Both the position numbers and the translations under genes were made by a program. DNA of 64,000 bases from NCBI GenBank assembly GCA_963704565.1, contig OY969917.1:2480001-2544000 (forward strand), in the 5' to 3' direction. Below the pieces are notes generated by a model, which saw nothing but the letters and a program-made list of their open reading frames with translations, was not told the DNA's origin and ran no database searches. The DNA is from Rhodoblastus sp963704565 (lineage in GTDB: Bacteria; Pseudomonadota; Alphaproteobacteria; Rhizobiales; Beijerinckiaceae). This document shows, piece after piece, positions 42,455-50,695 of this stretch (within the stretch, counting starts at the first letter, position 1; every line of letters starts with the position of its first letter).

Positions 42455-43360
42455 ATGAGCGACACACCGGCCACGACCGTCCCCTTGAGCCAAGCCGCCG
42501 CGATCGAACAGGCGCAAATCCTGATGCAGGCGCTGCCCCATATGCTGCATTACGACGACACGGTCGTGGTGGTGAAATATGGCGGCCACGCCATGGGCGA
42601 CGAGGCGACCGCGCGCAATTTCGCCCGCGACATGGTCCTGCTCGAACAATCCGGCGTCAATCCGGTGGTGGTCCATGGCGGCGGCCCGCAGATCGGGGCC
42701 ATGCTCAACAAGCTCGGCATTAAGTCGGAATTCGCCGACGGCCTGCGGGTGACCGACAAGGCCACCGTCGAAGTGGTCGAAATGGTGCTGGCCGGCTCGA
42801 TCAACAAGCAGATCGTCGGCTTCATCAACAATGCCGGCGGGCGCGCCATCGGACTTTGCGGCAAGGACGGCAACATGGTCACCGCCCGCAAGGTCGAGCG
42901 CAGCGACAGCGATGGCAAGCCCGGCGTCGATCTCGGCTTTGTCGGCGATCCGGCCAAGGTGGACGCGACCGTGCTGGAGCAGGTTCTGGGCCGCGAACTG
43001 ATCCCGGTGCTGGCGCCGGTCGCCTTGGGCGCCGAGGGCGAGACCTATAATGTCAACGCCGACACTTTCGCAGGCGCCATTGCCGGCGCCTTGGGGGCCA
43101 AGCGCCTGCTGCTGCTGACCGACGTGCCCGGCGTCCTCGACAAGGACAAGAACTTGATCAAGGAGCTGCGGATCAACGAGATTCCGGCGCTGATCGCCGA
43201 CGGCACGATCACCGGCGGCATGATCCCCAAGGTCGAGACCTGCATCTACGCCATCGAACAGGGCGTCGAAGGCGTCGTGATCCTCGACGGCAAAATTCCC
43301 CACGCCGTGTTGATCGAACTTCTCACCGATCACGGCGCGGGCACGCTGATTACAAGGTGA
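42455..43360 (+). CDS. argB: Acetylglutamate kinase
   Basis: A 301-aa amino-acid kinase phosphorylating N-acetylglutamate in arginine synthesis. It has VVVKYGGHAMGD near residue 30, VVHGGGPQIGAMLNKLG near 70, NVNADTFAGAIAGALGAKRLLLLTDVPGVLDKDK near 200 (in parts) and GGMIPKVETCIYAIEQGV near 255. An in-frame GTGA overlap with the next gene couples their translation. Confidence 0.97.
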   Translation: MSDTPATTVPLSQAAAIEQAQILMQALPHMLHYDDTVVVVKYGGHAMGDEATARNFARDMVLLEQSGVNPVVVHGGGPQIGAMLNKLGIKSEFADGLRVTDKATVEVVEMVLAGSINKQIVGFINNAGGRAIGLCGKDGNMVTARKVERSDSDGKPGVDLGFVGDPAKVDATVLEQVLGRELIPVLAPVALGAEGETYNVNADTFAGAIAGALGAKRLLLLTDVPGVLDKDKNLIKELRINEIPALIADGTITGGMIPKVETCIYAIEQGVEGVVILDGKIPHAVLIELLTDHGAGTLITR

Positions 43361-44091
43361 CGGAGCGCCCTGCTGCGCCCGGCCCGCGCGACCTGGCGGA
43401 TTTCCGCCAGGTCGCGACTTTTCGACATGTCGATACCTGGGTCTTCGACCTCGACAACACGCTCTATCCGCCGCACAGCGATCTCTGGCCGCGGATCGAC
43501 GCCCGCATCACCGCCTATATGATCGCCTTGTTCGGGCTGGACGGCCAGTCGGCCCGCGCCTTGCAGAAACATTATTACCGCGTCTATGGCACGACGCTCG
43601 CCGGCCTGATCCGCGAATATGACATCGCGCCCGACGAATTCCTGCATTTCGTCCACGACATCGACCGTTCCGCGCTCGATCCCAATCCGTCTCTGGCCAG
43701 GGCCATCGAGGCCCTGCGCGGCCGCAAGCTCATCCTCACCAACGGTTCGCACGGCCACGCGCTCGCCACCGCGAAACAGCTCGGAATCGACCATCTGTTC
43801 GAGGGCATGTTCGCCATCGAGCACGCCGATTATTTACCCAAGCCGCATCTGGAGACTTATCGGAAATTTTTCGCGCGCCATGCGGTCGATCCGTCGCGCG
43901 CCGCCATGTTCGAGGACATAGCGCATAATCTCGCGGTTCCCCACGCCGCCGGCATGCTGACCGTGCTGGTGCGCCCGAAGGAAGGCGCGGAGGACCATCG
44001 CGAGGCATGGGAAAAGCACGACGATACGCCGCCGCATGTCGATTTCGTCACCGACGATCTGACGGCTTTTCTGGAAGCTTTGAAAGGATAA
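43357..44091 (+). CDS. Pyrimidine 5'-nucleotidase-like HAD hydrolase
   Basis: A 244-aa HAD superfamily hydrolase of the Sdt1/YjjG-like type that removes phosphate from UMP/CMP. HAD motif I is WVFDLDNTLYPP near residue 29, motif II LILTNGSHGHA near 130, motif III with KPHLETYRKFF near 165 and motif IV MFEDIAHNLAVP near 185. The GTG start overlaps the argB stop (GTGA). Typical length. It is a common argB neighbour in alphaproteobacteria. Confidence 0.9.
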   Translation: MTERPAAPGPRDLADFRQVATFRHVDTWVFDLDNTLYPPHSDLWPRIDARITAYMIALFGLDGQSARALQKHYYRVYGTTLAGLIREYDIAPDEFLHFVHDIDRSALDPNPSLARAIEALRGRKLILTNGSHGHALATAKQLGIDHLFEGMFAIEHADYLPKPHLETYRKFFARHAVDPSRAAMFEDIAHNLAVPHAAGMLTVLVRPKEGAEDHREAWEKHDDTPPHVDFVTDDLTAFLEALKG

Positions 44092-44128
44092 GACGCGCGC
44101 CCGTGCGGGCGCGCGCCGGAACTAAGGA

Positions 44129-45148
44129 TCAGTTCTTGGCCTTGTCGACCAGCTTGTTCTTGCCGATCCAGGGCATCATCGCGCGCAGCTTGGCGCCGAC
44201 TTCCTCGATCTGATGCGCGTCGTTGACGCGGCGGATTCCCTTGAAGCGGGCGGCGCCGGCCTTGTATTCCTGCATCCATTCCGAGGTGAACTTGCCGGTC
44301 TGGATGTCGGTGAGGACACGCTTCATTTCCGCCTTGGTCTCGGGCGTGATGATGCGCGGGCCGGTGACATATTCGCCCCATTCCGCCGTGTTGGAGATCG
44401 AATAGTTCATGTTCGCGATGCCGCCCTCATAAATGAGGTCGACGATCAGCTTCACCTCGTGCAGACATTCGAAATAGGCCATTTCCGGAGCGTAGCCGGC
44501 CTCGACCAGGGTTTCGAAACCGGCGCGAATCAGTTCGACCAGACCGCCGCAGAGCACCGCCTGCTCGCCGAACAGATCGGTCTCGCATTCTTCCTTGAAG
44601 GTCGTCTCGATAATGCCGGAGCGGCCGCCGCCGATGGCGGACGCATAAGACAGGCCGATGTCATGGGCGTTGCCCGAGGCGTCCTGATGGATGGCGATCA
44701 GGCAGGGCACGCCGCCGCCCTTGAGATATTCGCCGCGCACCGTATGGCCGGGGCCCTTGGGGGCGACCATCAGCACGTCAATGTCCTTGCGCGGCTCGAT
44801 CAGCGCGAAATGGACGTTCAGGCCATGGGCGAACAGCAGCGCCGCGCCGGGGCGGATATTGTCGGCGATATCGTTCTTGTAGATTTCGGCCTGGAGCTCG
44901 TCGGGGGTGAGCATCATCAGCACGTCGGCCCACTTGGCGACCTCGGCGACACTCATCACCTTGACGCCCTCGCCTTCGGCCTTCTTGGCGGTGGCCGAGC
45001 CGGGGCGCAGCGCGACCGCGATCTCCTTCGCGCCGGAATCGCGCAGGTTCAGGACATGAGCGTGGCCCTGCGAGCCATAGCCGACCACGGCGACCTTCTT
45101 GCCCTTGATCAGGTTGATGTCGGCATCGCTATCGTAATAAACGCGCAT
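44129..45148 (-). CDS. ilvC: Ketol-acid reductoisomerase
   Basis: A 339-aa class I KARI of valine/isoleucine synthesis. The NADP motif VAVVGYGSQGHAHVLNLRDSG is near residue 18, followed by LRPGSATAKKAEGEG. The catalytic region includes VAPKGPGHTVR, ETDLFGEQAVLCGG, ELIRAGFETLVEAGYAPEMAYFECLHE and the C-terminal SISNTAEWGEYVTGPRII. Length is normal. It is convergent with the HAD gene. Confidence 0.97.
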   Translation of the reverse strand: MRVYYDSDADINLIKGKKVAVVGYGSQGHAHVLNLRDSGAKEIAVALRPGSATAKKAEGEGVKVMSVAEVAKWADVLMMLTPDELQAEIYKNDIADNIRPGAALLFAHGLNVHFALIEPRKDIDVLMVAPKGPGHTVRGEYLKGGGVPCLIAIHQDASGNAHDIGLSYASAIGGGRSGIIETTFKEECETDLFGEQAVLCGGLVELIRAGFETLVEAGYAPEMAYFECLHEVKLIVDLIYEGGIANMNYSISNTAEWGEYVTGPRIITPETKAEMKRVLTDIQTGKFTSEWMQEYKAGAARFKGIRRVNDAHQIEEVGAKLRAMMPWIGKNKLVDKAKN

Positions 45149-45291
45149 TGTTCTGCTTTCCGGTTCTGGGGCGCGGTCTCGCCGCTTATGGAAATTCGAT
45201 GACGCCTCATAAAGCCGGAAAATGGTCCCGTCAAAGGAAACTGGACGGCAGGCGAAAATCCGCCCGCCAAGTCATCCCAGGTCAAACCAAG

Positions 45292-46536
45292 TCACGAGAA
45301 CAAGCCTGCAATGCCCGAATAGACGCCGAAACCGGCCGAGAGGGCGATGATCGCGGCGCAGATCGCGGCATAGCCGCCGCGCAGGCGATAGGGCTCCGGC
45401 AGGCGGCGCGCCAGAAGATAGAGAAAACCGAGAACCGTCGGCAGAAGCATGGCGTTCATGACCTGAACGCCGACGCTCAGCGAAACCAGATTGGCGCCCG
45501 AGGCCACGGTCGCGGCGCAGCCGATCAGGACGATCGTATAGGCGCCATAAAACCAGGGCGCCTCGCGCGGGGAATGGTCGAGGCTGCAATTGACTTTCAG
45601 CATTTCGCCCAAAGTGCGCGCCGCCGTGATCGTCACGACGATCGCAGCCACCAAAGCCGCGCCGGAAAGGCCGAGGCCGAACAGAAGCTTGCCCGCGAAC
45701 TCGCCGAGGAAGGGCGTGATCGCCCCGGAGATTTGCTGAACGGTGTCGAGATCGCCGCTTTTTCCCGCCGCGCCAAGCGTGGCGGCGGTGGCGACCAGAA
45801 TGGCCGCCATGATGATCTGCGTCAGGATGGAGCCGATGAAGGTATCGGCGCGCGCCGCTCCGATATTGTCGACGGTCAGCCTTTTCTCGACGACGGCGCT
45901 TTGCTGGAAAAACACCATCCAGGGCATGATGACCGCGCCGATATTGGCCGCGATGAGGTAAAGATATTTTGGATCGCGGAAGGGAATATCGAACGCCTGC
46001 GCCGCAACCACGGCGGGGTCGGGACGAGCGAGAATCGCCACCACGATAAACACCAGTTCAAACGCGCCAACCGCGATGGCGATGCGCTCCACCGTCAGAT
46101 AGGAGTGGGTGTAAGCCATCAGCAGAAGGGCTGCCGTGACGAGGAACATGGTGACCGGCGCGGACAGGCCCATCAGCGCGCCAACGCCTGCGAGGCCAGC
46201 AAATTCCGAGAGAAGCGCGCCCACGCAGCAAACGAGGAGCGTCGCCACCGAAAACCACGCCCAGAATCGGCCGAAATGCTTCTCGATCAACTGCGCATGG
46301 CCTTGGCCGGTGACGAGACCCAGCCGGACGGTCAGCTCCTGGACGATATAGAGAACGGGGATCAGGGCGAATTGCAGCCAAAGCAGGCGATAGCCCCAGG
46401 CGGCGCCGCTTTGCGCCGCGGTGATGACGCTGCCGGCGTCGGTGTCGGCCAGCATGACCACCAGGCCCGGCCCTGCGACGGCAAGGAAGTTACGCAACCT
46501 GGTGCGGCGCGGCGTTGCTACGCTCAAATCGGTCAT
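45292..46536 (-). CDS. NRAMP-like metal ion transporter with altered metal site
   Basis: A 414-aa membrane protein of the NRAMP fold with about eleven hydrophobic helices. The TM1 metal-site motif, DPGN in classical Mn/Fe transporters, reads ADTDAGSVI, and the TM6 motif MPH reads AVIMPWMVFFQQ. Such changes are found in divergent bacterial NRAMP-like proteins, so manganese/iron specificity is not assured. There is no obvious regulatory element upstream. It lies alone between ilvC and yacG. Confidence 0.75.
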   Translation of the reverse strand: MTDLSVATPRRTRLRNFLAVAGPGLVVMLADTDAGSVITAAQSGAAWGYRLLWLQFALIPVLYIVQELTVRLGLVTGQGHAQLIEKHFGRFWAWFSVATLLVCCVGALLSEFAGLAGVGALMGLSAPVTMFLVTAALLLMAYTHSYLTVERIAIAVGAFELVFIVVAILARPDPAVVAAQAFDIPFRDPKYLYLIAANIGAVIMPWMVFFQQSAVVEKRLTVDNIGAARADTFIGSILTQIIMAAILVATAATLGAAGKSGDLDTVQQISGAITPFLGEFAGKLLFGLGLSGAALVAAIVVTITAARTLGEMLKVNCSLDHSPREAPWFYGAYTIVLIGCAATVASGANLVSLSVGVQVMNAMLLPTVLGFLYLLARRLPEPYRLRGGYAAICAAIIALSAGFGVYSGIAGLFS

Positions 46537-46625
46537 AGTCCAGCGTCCTCGAAAAAGCTCATGCGCCCTCTCTTGGCGCCGACGGCGGCGACTGGCAATC
46601 TCGAGGGGCGCATTTTAGACGCTTT

Positions 46626-46835
46626 CTAATGTTTGGCCGTTCCCCAGCCCGTTTCTCCCGAGAGCGAGGACAAGGACTCCTCATCGACGGGCTCCCCGGC
46701 GATGGCGTAGGCGTCGTTCATCCAGCGATGCAGATCGACATCGGCGCAGCGTTTGGAGCAGAACGGCTCGTAAGCCGCCTTCGCCGGCTTGCCGCAGATC
46801 GGACAGGGCGCGGCCTGTTTCGGCTGTTGCGCCAT
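46626..46835 (-). CDS. yacG: DNA gyrase inhibitor YacG
   Basis: A 69-aa zinc protein with CPICGKPA and FCSKRCADVDLHRW cysteine motifs, the Zn-ribbon that inhibits DNA gyrase in E. coli YacG. It begins at MAQQPKQAAPCPIC; its ATG overlaps the maf stop (ATGA), the usual maf-yacG arrangement. Confidence 0.9.
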   Translation of the reverse strand: MAQQPKQAAPCPICGKPAKAAYEPFCSKRCADVDLHRWMNDAYAIAGEPVDEESLSSLSGETGWGTAKH

Positions 46836-47485
46836 CAGGCCTGGGCCCCGTCGGCGGCGGCCCAACTCTCATGCGCGCGATAGCCCAGCCCGTCGAGCAG
46901 CGTCATGGTTTCATGGAGCGGCAGGCCGACCACGGCGCTATGGGAGCCGACGAGCTTGACCACAAAGCCGCCGGCTATGCCCTGGATGGCGTAGCCGCCC
47001 GCCTTGCCATGCCATTCGCGCGAGGCGAGATAAGCGGCGATTTCACAACTCGACAGACGCTTGAAGCGCAGCCGCGCCTCGACCAGGCGCGAGCGTTCGC
47101 GGCCCGAGGGGTCGATCACGGTGACGCCGGTATAGACGCGATGGGCGCGGCCGGAGAGCAGGCGCAGGCAATGATCGGCCTCGTCCGAAGTTTCGCATTT
47201 CGGCAGGATGCGCCGCCCGACGCAAACCACGGTGTCGGCGCCGATGACATAGGCGCCCTGCAATTCGGGGCGCATCTGCGCGGTCTTGGCTCCGACGCGG
47301 GCTTTTTCAAGCGCCAGCCGCGCGGCGAGCTTGCGCGGCGATTCGTTGCGGCCGGGCGATTCGTCGAGATCGGCGGGCAACAGCGCGTCGGGCTCGATCC
47401 CGATCTGCTGGAGCAACGCCAGACGGCGCGGCGAGCCGGAGGCAAGCGCGAGGCGCGCGGCGCGGGATTTCGGCTCAGCGGTCAC
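46835..47485 (-). CDS. Maf family nucleotide pyrophosphatase
   Basis: A 216-aa Maf/septum-formation-like nucleoside triphosphate pyrophosphatase. It has LALASGSPRRLALLQQIGI near the N-terminus, YVIGADTVVCVGRRIL near residue 75, and a C-terminal GIAGGFVVKLVGSHSAVVGLPL motif. It sits between infA and yacG in the typical infA-maf-yacG order of alphaproteobacteria. Confidence 0.93.
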   Translation of the reverse strand: MTAEPKSRAARLALASGSPRRLALLQQIGIEPDALLPADLDESPGRNESPRKLAARLALEKARVGAKTAQMRPELQGAYVIGADTVVCVGRRILPKCETSDEADHCLRLLSGRAHRVYTGVTVIDPSGRERSRLVEARLRFKRLSSCEIAAYLASREWHGKAGGYAIQGIAGGFVVKLVGSHSAVVGLPLHETMTLLDGLGYRAHESWAAADGAQA

Positions 47486-47510
47486 GGGCGATCCGGCGAA
47501 AGGGTTGCGA

Positions 47511-47729
47511 TTATTTGAAGCGGTAGGTGATCCGCCCCTTGGTCAGGTCATAGGGCGTCATTTCCACCAGCACGCGGTCTCCAGTGAGCACGCGAATGCG
47601 GTTCTTGCGCATTTTCCCCGCCGTATGGGCGATGATTTCATGGTCGTTTTCGAGGGTCACCCGAAAAGTGGCGTTGGGCAGCAATTCGCTGACGACGCCG
47701 GGAAATTCCAATAATTCTTCTTTTGACAT
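47511..47729 (-). CDS. infA: Translation initiation factor IF-1
   Basis: A 72-aa S1/OB-fold initiation factor with LPNATFRVTLENDHEIIAHTAGKMRKNRIRVLTGDRV (in parts) and a normal TKGRITYRFK end. It acts at the A-site of the 30S subunit. First in the infA-maf-yacG operon. Confidence 0.98.
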   Translation of the reverse strand: MSKEELLEFPGVVSELLPNATFRVTLENDHEIIAHTAGKMRKNRIRVLTGDRVLVEMTPYDLTKGRITYRFK

Positions 47730-47983
47730 CTGATTCCTTGCAGTGCTCGCGCCCCCGCGCCGGGACTGGAACTGGCCTTGCCATCGCGGTCGAATTCGAT
47801 CAAATTGGCAAAACAGCTCCCCTCTCGCGTCCGCGATGGGGCGACGAACGATATCCGCGCTTGATAGGGTTCGTCGGCAAGGCCGGACAAACTGGCCGCG
47901 CTATAACAAATTGCGGCGCGTCTGCCAATGGCGCGACGGGGGTGACGCCCAAGACTTTTCGACGACGGACGAAGGTTTTCGGG

Positions 47984-48355
47984 ATGACAGACTTCTTCAA
48001 ACTTCAATTTCGGCTCTGGCGAACCTGGTTCGAGTTCTCCGAGATTTATTTCGCGGCGGCGACGACGATTTCGGCGCGGCTGCCGATCATTGCGCGGGCC
48101 TCGACAGGATTCGGCGATTCCCATGCGCGCCGCGAGACGCGGGCGATGGTGACCGAGAAATGGCGCGCGGCGGCCGAAGGCGCCGAGGCCGGCGCGCTCG
48201 AAACCGCCAAGGCGGCGCTGAAGGTGATGTCGGGACAGGCGCACCCGGTCGCCGTCGCCGGCTCTATGATGGACGTCGCCGACGCGGCGACACGGCCGGC
48301 GCGCCGAAAAATCCGCGCCAACGCCGACCGCCTGTCACAGCCGCACGGCGCATAA
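47984..48355 (+). CDS. Hypothetical helical protein (phasin-like?)
   Basis: A 123-aa protein with no family recognised with confidence. It starts at ATG 47984 (FRDDRLL region in another frame is not used) with the sequence MTDFFKLQFRLWRTWFEFSE, then amphipathic helix (AMVTEKWRAAAEGAEAGALETAKAALKVM) and a Met/Ala/Asp stretch. The aromatic N-terminus followed by Ala-rich helix resembles small granule-associated phasins of alphaproteobacteria, so that is one possibility. It is divergent from infA and ends 118 nt before the tRNA. Confidence 0.55.
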   Translation: MTDFFKLQFRLWRTWFEFSEIYFAAATTISARLPIIARASTGFGDSHARRETRAMVTEKWRAAAEGAEAGALETAKAALKVMSGQAHPVAVAGSMMDVADAATRPARRKIRANADRLSQPHGA

Positions 48356-48472
48356 AAGCGCGGCGGCGTGGAAAAGCGCCGCCGCCGCCTATCGATCTTG
48401 CCTATTGCCAAGCCCGTCGAGAGCGGCTAAACAGCCCGCCACTGCCGCCGGGCGCCAAGCCCGAAGCGCAAA

Positions 48473-48549
48473 GCGCCCGTAGCTCAGCTGGATAGAGCAC
48501 TAGACTACGAATTTAGGGGTCAGAGGTTCGAATCCTTTCGGGCGCGCCA
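48473..48549 (+). tRNA. tRNA-Arg (anticodon ACG)
   Basis: A full cloverleaf is visible: acceptor GCGCCCG/CGGGCGC, D-arm GCTCAGCTGGATAGAGC, anticodon arm CTAGA-CTACGAA-TTTAG with anticodon ACG, T-arm with GGTTCGAATCC, discriminator G and an encoded CCA. The anticodon stem contains a G-U pair at the position where the copy at 56122 has G-C. The gene is intact because the integrated element restored the 3' half. Confidence 0.95.
48501..48549. other. attL of the integrated element (tRNA 3' half)
   Basis: The 49-bp sequence from the anticodon stem to CCA (TAGACTACGAATTTAGG... to GCGCCA) is repeated at 56122-56170 with one mismatch (T at 48513 against C at 56134). These are the ends of the element; the tRNA here carries the T, so it contains the element-supplied 3' half. 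Confidence 0.9.
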
Positions 48550-48572
48550 TTAAAATCAATGACTTAGACGGA

Positions 48573-48605
48573 AAAGCCCCGGTCAAAATCCGGGGCTTTC
48601 GTTTT
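48573..48605. terminator. Hairpin terminator at the left end of the element
   Basis: Ten-base perfect stem AAAGCCCCGG/CCGGGGCTTT with a seven-base loop, followed by CGTTTTC on the + strand, and CTTTTCC on the other side. It can end the tRNA transcript and the element's leftward transcription. Confidence 0.75.
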
Positions 48606-48606
48606 C

Positions 48607-48625
48607 GGGTAACTACAGGGGTAAC
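48607..48625. repeat. Left arm-type repeats (GGGTAAC, GGGGTAAC)
   Basis: Two direct copies, GGGTAAC (48607-48613) and GGGGTAAC (48618-48625), lie just inside attL. The same octamer occurs three times at the other end of the element near the integrase start. The layout fits arm-type binding sites of a tyrosine integrase. Confidence 0.6.
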
Positions 48626-48639
48626 GATCAGCGCCGCAT

Positions 48640-49230
48640 TTACCCGAAGCTCAGTTTCGGAGCGACGGCGGGCCGCCGCCAAATGCGCCGCTCCTCGGCC
48701 TCGCTGTTAACCACGCGCCGCAGGCCATTGTGCAAATGGTCGGGCCACTTGGCGCCGTTCCGCGCGGCGAACATCATAACGTCGTGCGCGTCGAGAAACT
48801 TGCTTTCCGCCTTGGCGAGAACCGCCTTCGCCGCATCGACCTCTTTTGCCGCCGCAATCCGCATCTCAATCGCATGGTCGAAGAGCGGGGCATAAGCCCG
48901 CGCCGGGGCGGCCCTGCTCAAATCTTCGTCCAAAGCCGGCAAATCCGCCTCGACCCGCGCCAATATCCCGCGTGTGAATTCCAGGTCTTCCGCGATCTTG
49001 CGGGCGTGTGAAACAACCGCGTCGCGGTCGGATTCGGAAACCCGCTCGCCCTTCGCGATGGCGTCCATGATCGTCGCCTTCTCGGCCTCGACCTCGGCCG
49101 CCTTCTCTTCCAATGCGGCGATATTCTTCTTGAGGCCAGCGATGCGTTCATGCGCCGCCTGATATGCGGCTCGCGCCGTGGTCACCTCGTCGTGTTTGAT
49201 GAGGGCGGAAAGTCGTTCGTTTAACTGCAT
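48640..49230 (-). CDS. Hypothetical coiled-coil protein (element, last gene)
   Basis: A 196-aa helical protein. Residues 20-110 are a long heptad-like coiled coil (AAYQAAHERIAGLKKNIAALEE, then KATIMDAIAKGERVSESDRD), with a second helical part near 120-160 (AAAKEVDAAKAVLAKAESKFL). The last part is basic (RRIWRRPAVAPKL). It is the last gene of the element after the terminase genes, where late or cargo genes are expected. No family is recognised. Confidence 0.65.
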   Translation of the reverse strand: MQLNERLSALIKHDEVTTARAAYQAAHERIAGLKKNIAALEEKAAEVEAEKATIMDAIAKGERVSESDRDAVVSHARKIAEDLEFTRGILARVEADLPALDEDLSRAAPARAYAPLFDHAIEMRIAAAKEVDAAKAVLAKAESKFLDAHDVMMFAARNGAKWPDHLHNGLRRVVNSEAEERRIWRRPAVAPKLSFG

Positions 49231-49234
49231 TTCT

Positions 49235-49426
49235 CTAAAGTCCTTTCATGTTGATGCGATTAAGCTCGCGGCGCCATTCCTCGCGCGTGAATTCGCTCGC
49301 ATGTCTTTCAAGCGTCGGCTTCGGCTTCGCGGGCGAGAGCGGGATCCCCTGCCGGATTTTGTTGGTTGTCTCGCGCCATTCGGCGTCAGTCATTTCGTTT
49401 GCGTGTTTCGGTGTTTCATCAGTCAT
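49235..49426 (-). CDS. Small protein with a duplicated WRxxxNxI motif
   Basis: A 63-aa protein between the terminase and the coiled-coil gene. It contains two related 17-residue units, HANEMTDAEWRETTNKI and HASEFTREEWRRELNRI, separated by a Pro/Lys-rich linker. Repetition suggests a binding module for a dimer or a repeated partner. The start ATG matches a conserved-looking MTDETPKHAN; no family is known to me. Confidence 0.6.
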   Translation of the reverse strand: MTDETPKHANEMTDAEWRETTNKIRQGIPLSPAKPKPTLERHASEFTREEWRRELNRINMKGL

Positions 49427-49429
49427 TGT

Positions 49430-50695
49430 TCATCGTCCCATAAAAGAGAAATTGACGTAGCGCGCCGGCCTGAATTGATTTTCAAGCATTAGGTCAGTTA
49501 TTGCGTAAACTAAACTGTCCAGACGATCCGGCGATTTCGTAGAGCCCGGCGCGAAACTGCAAAGCTGATCTTCGAGAATGTCGAACATGCCAACATGCGA
49601 GACGCGATTTTGTTCGTAAAGGGCGCTAACGGGCTCGGCGCGCACGATCTTCCCGCGCGAGGCATGGACAAGGCGAACCGGGGCCGAGGCGTCAACGGCG
49701 CGGATCGTGCTTTCGACCATCGCCCCGCCCTGATTGCTCTCCGCAATGATGCGGTCGGCCCTATGGCGCCGGAATGCGTTTATCGCCCGCGTTGCCCATT
49801 CGGTCGGCGAGAATTTGCCGCTTATGTCTTCAAGGATATATCCGCGATCATCAGTCCCGACGCCTGCGACGATAATCCCGGTTTCGTCCGAATCCTCGCC
49901 AACTGAAACGGCCGGATCGATCGCGACGACGATGCGCCGCAAGTCAGGTAATGCGCCGCGCGCAATGCGGCTTCGCTCGATCATGTCACGCGACCAAAGG
50001 GCGCCCTCTATGTCCTCTAAAAGTTCGGCGTTCAATTCCTGCCGGCCGAGGCGCGTTCCTTCGTATTGCCTCACGATTTGCGAGAAGAACGCGGGCGCCA
50101 GATTGGCCCGATTGTCATAGGTCGATCCGCGCGTCACAACCACGTCGTCTTGCCCAGCGCGGGCCAACAATTCGCGTAAAAGCTTGATCGGCTTCGGCGT
50201 CGTCGTCACGAGTTGGCGGGGCTTCGATCCGATGCGCAAACCGAATTGCAGCATTCCCCACGTTTCTTCGGCATTTCGCCACGCCGCCAGCTCGTCGCAC
50301 CAGGCCGCGCCGTGCTGAGGGCCACGAAGACGGTCTGGCTCCTCAGATGAGAACATCGTCGCAATCGCGCCATTCGGCCAAGTTAGGCGACGCTTGGAGG
50401 GCTCATATGTGGGGCGATCACGGTCGGGACAAATCGAGAGGATTCCGCTCTCTCCCTCAACCATCACGTCCCGCACATCCGCCGCAGTCGGTCCGACAAG
50501 CGCGATGCGTCCGATCTTTGGAGTTATCGAGCGGACCCACTCGGCGCCCGCGCGTGTCTTCCCGGCGCCACGGCCGGCGCAATAAACCCAAGTCGTCCAG
50601 TCGCCAGCGGGCGCGAGTTGTTCGGGCCGGGCATTCGCCGCCCAATCATCAATCAGCGCGGCCTTGAGCGCGGCGAAAAGGCTTTGATCGGTCAT
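49430..50695 (-). CDS. Phage terminase large subunit
   Basis: A 421-aa large terminase, the ATPase-nuclease motor that packages DNA into phage heads. Walker A is CAGRGAGKTRAGAEWV near residue 42, followed by a Walker B-like AAWCDELAAWRN near 130 and a coupling TTTPKPIKLLREL. The RNase H-like nuclease shows VVAIDPAVSVGEDSDETG near 260, IIAESNQGGAMVE near 310 and SPDRLDSLVYAITDLM near 390. All three acidic nuclease residues appear kept, so it may be active. It overlaps the small terminase-like gene by four bases. Confidence 0.92.
   Translation of the reverse strand: MTDQSLFAALKAALIDDWAANARPEQLAPAGDWTTWVYCAGRGAGKTRAGAEWVRSITPKIGRIALVGPTAADVRDVMVEGESGILSICPDRDRPTYEPSKRRLTWPNGAIATMFSSEEPDRLRGPQHGAAWCDELAAWRNAEETWGMLQFGLRIGSKPRQLVTTTPKPIKLLRELLARAGQDDVVVTRGSTYDNRANLAPAFFSQIVRQYEGTRLGRQELNAELLEDIEGALWSRDMIERSRIARGALPDLRRIVVAIDPAVSVGEDSDETGIIVAGVGTDDRGYILEDISGKFSPTEWATRAINAFRRHRADRIIAESNQGGAMVESTIRAVDASAPVRLVHASRGKIVRAEPVSALYEQNRVSHVGMFDILEDQLCSFAPGSTKSPDRLDSLVYAITDLMLENQFRPARYVNFSFMGR

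Noticed and set aside
46537..46625. Possible manganese riboswitch or MntR site before the NRAMP-like gene
   Set aside because: The short upstream region shows no recognisable structure or operator.
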